Shown here: in pieces, positions 5,641 through 7,108 of the stretch
How positions within the stretch are numbered: the stretch's first letter is position 1
How the letters are laid out: each line of letters begins with the position of its first letter
Assembly: GCA_009776625.1 (NCBI GenBank)
Contig: WRNL01000078.1
Span: 1-7,108, forward strand
DNA length: 7,108 nt
Direction of reading: 5' to 3'
Source: Methanomassiliicoccaceae archaeon
GTDB lineage: Archaea > Thermoplasmatota > Thermoplasmata > Methanomassiliicoccales > Methanomethylophilaceae
Notes under the pieces: generated by a model
Seen by the model: only the letters and a program-made list of their open reading frames with translations
What the model was told of the DNA's origin: nothing
The model's database searches: none
Made by a program: the position numbers and the translations under genes

Positions 5641-5723
5641 CCTTTCTTCCTGGTTCCAGAACAAGCGCCCTTTTCGAGGAACGGCCCCTGTACGCCGGCA
5701 TAGATGCCCAATGGACATCGCCC

Positions 5724-5730
5724 TTTTATA
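5724..5730 (+). promoter_or_regulatory. TATA box of a leaderless MTA phosphorylase promoter
   Basis: TTTTATA is centred about 25 bases before the ATG at 5753, so transcription should begin at or next to the start codon. No Shine-Dalgarno sequence precedes that ATG. This supports 5753 over the in-frame upstream ATGs at 5618 and 5711, which would lie before the predicted transcript start. Confidence 0.6.
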
Positions 5731-5752
5731 CCCTCACAAGAATCCCCCTGGC

Positions 5753-6529
5753 ATGCCCAAGATAGCAGTGATCGGAGGCACGGGGGTGTACAACCCGGAC
5801 TCCTTCGAGACGATCGAGACCGTCTTCCCGGACACGCCCTATGGGAAGCCCTCCGACGAGATAATGGTCGGGAGGATCGCAGGCGTGGAGGTGGCGTTCC
5901 TGTTCCGCCACGGCAGGTCGGGGAGGCACCCCCCCTCCAGCGTCCCTTACAGGGCGAACATGTGGGCGCTCAGGAGGCTCGGGTGCACCTCCGTGATATC
6001 CGCCTGCGCCGTGGGCTCGCTCCAGCCCGAGTACGCCCCGGGGGACCTGGTCATCCCGACGCAGTTCATCGACTTCACGAAGAGGAGGGACTACACGTTC
6101 TTCAACGACAGGGTGGTCCACATATCCATTCCAGACCCGTTCTGCGGCCGCCTCAACGGGGTGTTCGCCGATGCCGCCGGGGAGATGGGGATCAGGCGCC
6201 ACCTCGGCGGGACGTACGTGTGCATAGAGGGGCCGAGGTTCTCCACCCGTGCCGAGAGCAGGATGTTCAGGCAGTTCGGCGACATCATCGGCATGACCCT
6301 CGTACCGGAGTGCCAGCTCGCCAGGGAGCTGGGGATGTGCTACTGCAGCCTCGCCACCGTGACCGACTACGACGTGTGGCACGAGGAGGACGTGAGCATA
6401 GACATTGTGGTCAGGACCATGAACGAGTGCATTGCGAAGGTGCAGAGGCTCCTCGAGCTCGGCCTCCCAAGGGCAGGGGAGGGGGGCTGCGGCTGCATAG
6501 ATGCCGCCAAAGGGTGCGGCGCCCTCTGA
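5753..6529 (+). CDS. mtnP: S-methyl-5'-thioadenosine phosphorylase (MTAP)
   Basis: This 258-residue protein belongs to the trimeric purine nucleoside phosphorylase family. It splits methylthioadenosine with phosphate into adenine and methylthioribose-1-phosphate, clearing a product of polyamine and related SAM-dependent pathways. Visible motifs are IGGTGVY (phosphate loop, Thr10), FRHGRSGRHPPSSVPYRANMWAL (from residue 51), AVGSL, EGPRFSTRAE (159-168), GMTLVPE and VTDYDVW (203-209). Asp205 and Asp207 match human MTAP Asp220 and Asp222, which recognise the 6-amino group. An adenine-specific enzyme is therefore more likely than the 6-oxopurine MTI phosphorylase known from some methanogens. The C-terminus has a CGC motif (Cys246, Cys248) plus Cys255, like the CxC tails of archaeal MTAP. 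The start is set by the TATA box at 5724-5730. hypF follows after 7 bases. Confidence 0.93.
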   Translation: MPKIAVIGGTGVYNPDSFETIETVFPDTPYGKPSDEIMVGRIAGVEVAFLFRHGRSGRHPPSSVPYRANMWALRRLGCTSVISACAVGSLQPEYAPGDLVIPTQFIDFTKRRDYTFFNDRVVHISIPDPFCGRLNGVFADAAGEMGIRRHLGGTYVCIEGPRFSTRAESRMFRQFGDIIGMTLVPECQLARELGMCYCSLATVTDYDVWHEEDVSIDIVVRTMNECIAKVQRLLELGLPRAGEGGCGCIDAAKGCGAL

Positions 6530-6536
6530 CTGCCCC

Positions 6537-7108
6537 ATGAGGATAATCTTCAAGGGGACTGTCCAGGGCGTCGGCTTCAGGCCCGCCGTCCACAGGGCGG
6601 CCGTCGCCCTCGGGCTCTCGGGGAGCGTGTGGAACGAGGGCTCCGACGTCGTGGTCGACGTGGACGAGGGGGAGAGGTTCCTCACGTCGTTCCTGTCTAG
6701 CCTCCCGCCGCTTGCACGCCTGGACGAGGTCGTGAGGGTCGACGCCCCCGCCCCACGCACCCAGGGCTTCCGCATATCCGAGTCCGTCGGCGGCCCGTCC
6801 GGGATGTCCATCCCGACGGACGTCGCCGTCTGCGGCGACTGCCTCGACGACATGAAGAAGGGAAGGAGGTCCGGGTATCCCTTCACGTCCTGCACCGGCT
6901 GCGGGCCTAGGTTCACCCTGCTGGGGGGCCTCCCTTACGACCGCGCCTCCACCTCCATGAGGGGTTTCGGCATGTGCCCCGACTGCCAGAGGGAGTACGA
7001 GGGCCCCGGCGACAGGAGGTTCCACCACCAGACCGTGTGCTGCCCAAGGTGCGGGCCGTCCTACCGGCTGGTCGGGAAGGACGGGCTGCCCGTACGGGGC
7101 GACCCGAT
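6537..7108 (+). CDS. hypF: Carbamoyltransferase HypF, N-terminal part
   Basis: The frame is open from ATG at 6537 to the right edge, covering 190 residues of a protein normally about 750 long. HypF converts carbamoyl phosphate to a thiocarbamate on HypE, the source of the cyanide ligands of [NiFe] hydrogenases. The acylphosphatase domain is residues 1 to about 85, with GTVQGVGFRP (catalytic Arg15) and WN (Asn33). Two zinc-finger motifs follow: CGDC (99-102) with CTGC (119-122), and CPDC (147-150) with CPRC (169-172), including SCTGCGPRFT, LPYDRASTSM and DRRFHHQ. The second motif has the usual 18 residues between its Cys pairs, but the first has only 16. The YrdC-like and carbamoyltransferase domains lie beyond the window. 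There is no clear ribosome site, and the 7-base gap after mtnP suggests co-transcription. The presence of HypF implies that the organism makes a [NiFe] hydrogenase. Confidence 0.95.
   Translation, partial: MRIIFKGTVQGVGFRPAVHRAAVALGLSGSVWNEGSDVVVDVDEGERFLTSFLSSLPPLARLDEVVRVDAPAPRTQGFRISESVGGPSGMSIPTDVAVCGDCLDDMKKGRRSGYPFTSCTGCGPRFTLLGGLPYDRASTSMRGFGMCPDCQREYEGPGDRRFHHQTVCCPRCGPSYRLVGKDGLPVRGDP

Noticed and set aside
5618..5752. Upstream in-frame ATGs (5618, 5711) as the start of MTA phosphorylase
   Set aside because: They lie before the predicted transcript start set by TTTTATA at 5724-5730, and the family N-terminus begins just before IGGTG.
5726..6916. Long minus-strand open frame opposite mtnP and hypF
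   Set aside because: Both plus-strand genes carry clear family motifs throughout, and the antisense protein has none.
1..7108. CRISPR array, rRNA, tRNA or insertion sequence
   Set aside because: There are no regularly spaced repeats, no recognisable RNA cores, no transposase motifs and no terminal inverted repeats.

Overview
The window reads as archaeal DNA of high G+C. It was probably taken from a methanogen-like member of the Euryarchaeota/Thermoplasmatota, although the lineage is an inference. Supporting signs are TATA boxes about 25-29 bases upstream of start codons with no room for a leader (hisB, MTA phosphorylase), heavy use of AGG for Arg and ATA for Ile, an adenine-type MTA phosphorylase with an archaeal-looking C-terminal CxC tail, and a HypF for [NiFe]-hydrogenase maturation. 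All eight complete or terminal reading frames end in TGA.

Region 1 (1-3067, plus strand) is a histidine biosynthesis block: the end of hisA, then hisB, hisF, a fused hisIE and a PHP-family phosphoesterase. hisB has its own promoter. From hisB onward the genes abut or overlap (TGA/ATG abutment, 13-base overlap, 4-base overlap), so hisB-hisF-hisIE-PHP looks like one translationally coupled operon. HisE and HisI carry out the second and third steps, HisA the fourth, HisF (with a HisH glutaminase not seen here) the fifth, and HisB the dehydration. The PHP protein is well placed to be the histinidol-phosphate phosphatase (histidinol-phosphatase) of this pathway.

Region 2 (3068-3904) holds one minus-strand gene for a QueG-like protein with two ferredoxin-type iron-sulfur motifs. 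It converges on the his operon with only 7 bases between the two stop codons.

Region 3 (3905-5640) is accessory in character. It has a roughly 380-base stretch without a convincing gene, much of it poorer in G+C, followed by a minus-strand gene for a Schlafen AlbA_2 / GHKL-ATPase type regulator. That gene appears frameshifted near its 3' end. A complete winged-helix tail lies just downstream in the -1 frame, and one extra base in a run of four C's would rejoin it into a 438-residue protein.

Region 4 (5641-7108, plus strand) returns to high-G+C housekeeping genes: a leaderless 5'-methylthioadenosine phosphorylase, followed 7 bases later by the first 190 codons of hypF, which runs off the window.
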